From: an uncultured Roseburia sp.
GTDB lineage: Bacteria > Bacillota > Clostridia > Lachnospirales > Lachnospiraceae
Length of the DNA: 8,448 bases
Reading direction: 5' to 3'
NCBI GenBank assembly: GCA_947652855.1
Contig: CANTEO010000081.1
Span: 1-8,448, forward strand
The notes under the pieces were generated by a model. The model saw nothing but the letters and a program-made list of their open reading frames with translations. It ran no database searches and was not told the origin of the DNA. The position numbers and the translations under genes were made by a program. Shown piece after piece: positions 7,360 to 8,448 of the stretch. Positions within the stretch are counted from its first letter, which is position 1. Every line of letters starts with the position of its first letter.

Positions 7360-7380
7360 ATATGCAATGAAGCGGCTTTC

Positions 7381-7409
7381 ATCTTATCTAAAGGATGCCG
7401 ATACGTAAA
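7381..7409 (-). promoter_or_regulatory. Possible promoter of nrdD
   Basis: TTTACG (7404-7409) and TAAGAT (7381-7386) are spaced by 17 bases, each matching four of six consensus positions. It lies in the 87-base gap between the sortase stop and nrdD. I see no clear NrdR-box pair and no strong terminator here, so nrdD could also be read from the sortase promoter. Confidence 0.35.
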
Positions 7410-7431
7410 TGATTGCCGCATAAGCATTGTA

Positions 7432-8190
7432 TCATGTTTTCTTCCTTTTCGCAACGACCACAAACCTGCCGTTCTCCTCACTGTAATCGCACGTAGAAAG
7501 CGTCATAAAAGCATCCCCAAACTCCGCCGTGACGCCTGTGTCATAAAGAGCAAGCTTCTTTACGGCATGACAGAATTCGTCAAATTCTTCCTTCGTATCC
7601 GCCTGGTAAAACTGATAATATCGAAATTCACTTGGATCTGATGTGACGCTGGACTCAAAAGCCGCCATGACCTCATACGTCTGCCTCTCCAGGAGGGTAT
7701 CAAAGAGAATCTCTTTATGCTTGTCAAAAAAGGCTTCTTTTTTGTAATTCTCAAGCTCTCCAAACATAGAGCCGTCCCTCATATTATGCCCATAGATAAT
7801 AAAATTTGTCCCCAACGCTTCTATATCCACGGCATTCCGCACATACAGGCAGCCGTAATGATCCTTTGCGCCGTAAAAATTATGATATAGGTAATATTCA
7901 TCGTCTTCATGCTGCATAACAGGGCCATCAATCCTTGTCCCTTCCACCTCAATCCATCCCACCAAATCTGTGTTGATTTTAGCAAGTCTTTTTAGGTTTT
8001 CCTGACGACGCTTCACAGACTCTCCCGTCCCAAAAGCCGCCTCGCCCTCCGTCACCATCTCTTTTAACGTCTCCTGCTGCCTTTCATGCTGTTTGGATTG
8101 ATAAAGAGACTGCCCGATTTTCACAAGGCAAAACAAAATTACAAGAAGAAGAAACGCTTTTATGGCCCGAACCGCTTTTTTCCCTATCAT
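7432..8190 (-). CDS. Class B sortase (membrane-anchored cysteine transpeptidase)
   Basis: Read from the ATG at 8190, the product has 252 residues. A basic start (MIGKKAVRAIK) and one membrane helix (about 11-26) anchor it, with the enzyme domain outside the cell. Catalytic residues are visible: His135 in IIYGHN, Cys234 in TLSTCDY and Arg242 in NGRFVVVAK. The TLSTC motif and spacing match SrtB-type sortases (S. aureus SrtB uses His130, Cys223, Arg233). Such enzymes cleave a C-terminal sorting signal and join the protein to peptidoglycan or to a pilin. The frame stays open to a TTG at 8295, giving 287 residues, but the extra stretch covers a promoter and lacks a ribosome binding site. GAGAGGG sits five bases before the 8190 ATG; an ATG at 8217 is a weaker alternative. 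No protein with a sorting signal is visible, so the substrate is unknown. Confidence 0.92.
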   Translation of the reverse strand: MIGKKAVRAIKAFLLLVILFCLVKIGQSLYQSKQHERQQETLKEMVTEGEAAFGTGESVKRRQENLKRLAKINTDLVGWIEVEGTRIDGPVMQHEDDEYYLYHNFYGAKDHYGCLYVRNAVDIEALGTNFIIYGHNMRDGSMFGELENYKKEAFFDKHKEILFDTLLERQTYEVMAAFESSVTSDPSEFRYYQFYQADTKEEFDEFCHAVKKLALYDTGVTAEFGDAFMTLSTCDYSEENGRFVVVAKRKKT

Positions 8191-8235
8191 ATCCGCCCTC
8201 TCTTCTATGCGCCGCATCCGATATGCTTTCCCTTT

Positions 8236-8265
8236 ATTATAGTATAAATGCACATCTATAGGCAA
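8236..8265 (-). promoter_or_regulatory. Predicted promoter of the sortase gene
   Basis: TTGCCT (8260-8265) and a perfect TATAAT (8236-8241) are spaced by 18 bases. The transcript would start near 8229, about 40 bases before the ATG at 8190. This argues against the longer reading frames that begin at or upstream of the promoter. Confidence 0.6.
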
Positions 8266-8320
8266 TCCCATAGTTGCTGCCTGGGAAATATGCAAAAATG
8301 ACGCAGATGCAGAATGGCGC

Positions 8321-8349
8321 TTGTATTACAGATTCATTTGCCTTATAGT
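8321..8349 (+). promoter_or_regulatory. Predicted promoter of the right-edge gene
   Basis: TTGTAT (8321-8326) and TATAGT (8344-8349) are spaced by 17 bases. The start point would be near 8356, leaving a leader of about 34 bases. The -35 hexamer is the same as that predicted for the ferredoxin gene and lies in the same 11-base context. Confidence 0.5.
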
Positions 8350-8389
8350 GATATCAAAACAAAAACGTCACAGGAAAGGAGCGTTCCCT

Positions 8390-8448
8390 ATGCCGACGCC
8401 TAATGCGCCTGATATTGACCGCAATATTTTACAAGTCTTTCTACTCTT
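8390..8448 (+). CDS. Unrecognised gene, first 19 codons only; runs off the right edge
   Basis: The open frame begins MPTPNAPDIDRNILQVFLL and continues past the window end. The ATG at 8390 has AAGGAG eight bases upstream and a plausible promoter ahead of it, so a real gene start is likely. The visible residues show no signal peptide or known motif, and I do not recognise the family. It diverges from the sortase gene. Confidence 0.6.
   Translation, partial: MPTPNAPDIDRNILQVFLL

Noticed and set aside
7408..7434. Imperfect inverted repeat after the sortase stop as a terminator
   Set aside because: Only short ATGAT/ATCAT and TGC/GCA arms pair, with mismatches between them and no U-tract; too weak to call.

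Overview
The window reads as core chromosome of an anaerobic, low-to-mid GC Gram-positive bacterium of the Clostridia, most like Lachnospiraceae. This rests on a clostridial 2[4Fe-4S] ferredoxin, a class III (oxygen-sensitive) ribonucleotide reductase, a class B sortase, a GdpP-type cyclic-di-AMP phosphodiesterase, strong AGGAGG ribosome binding sites and sigma-A style promoters. Assignment below class is inference from gene content; no rRNA or tRNA gene is present.

Left part (1-563): a DUF1858-type redox-disulfide protein runs off the left edge on the minus strand. A 56-residue ferredoxin gene runs divergently on the plus strand. The 211-bp gap between them carries one predicted promoter for each. 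The ferredoxin unit ends in a strong hairpin that lies between two convergent genes and probably terminates both.

Central part (593-7344, all minus strand): transcription runs right to left through nrdD (anaerobic NTP reductase), gdpP (c-di-AMP phosphodiesterase), rplI (ribosomal protein L9), dnaB (replicative helicase) and a MerR-type HTH/coiled-coil protein. The order gdpP-rplI-dnaB is a conserved Firmicutes arrangement (compare B. subtilis gdpP-rplI-dnaC). gdpP and rplI overlap by 4 bases, and rplI and dnaB are 14 bases apart. nrdD lies just upstream with a 55-base gap, so dNTP supply, second-messenger turnover, translation and fork unwinding may share one transcript. The MerR-like gene has its own well-formed promoter and a TTG start.

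Right part (7432-8448): a membrane-anchored class B sortase (minus strand) diverges from a plus-strand gene of which only the first 19 codons are visible. The 199-bp gap between them holds a predicted promoter in each direction.

I found no CRISPR array, insertion sequence, tRNA, riboswitch or phage feature, and no convincing new multi-gene system. The items most worth a second look are the MerR/coiled-coil protein after dnaB, nrdD without an adjacent nrdG, and an 11-base word shared by the two plus-strand promoters.
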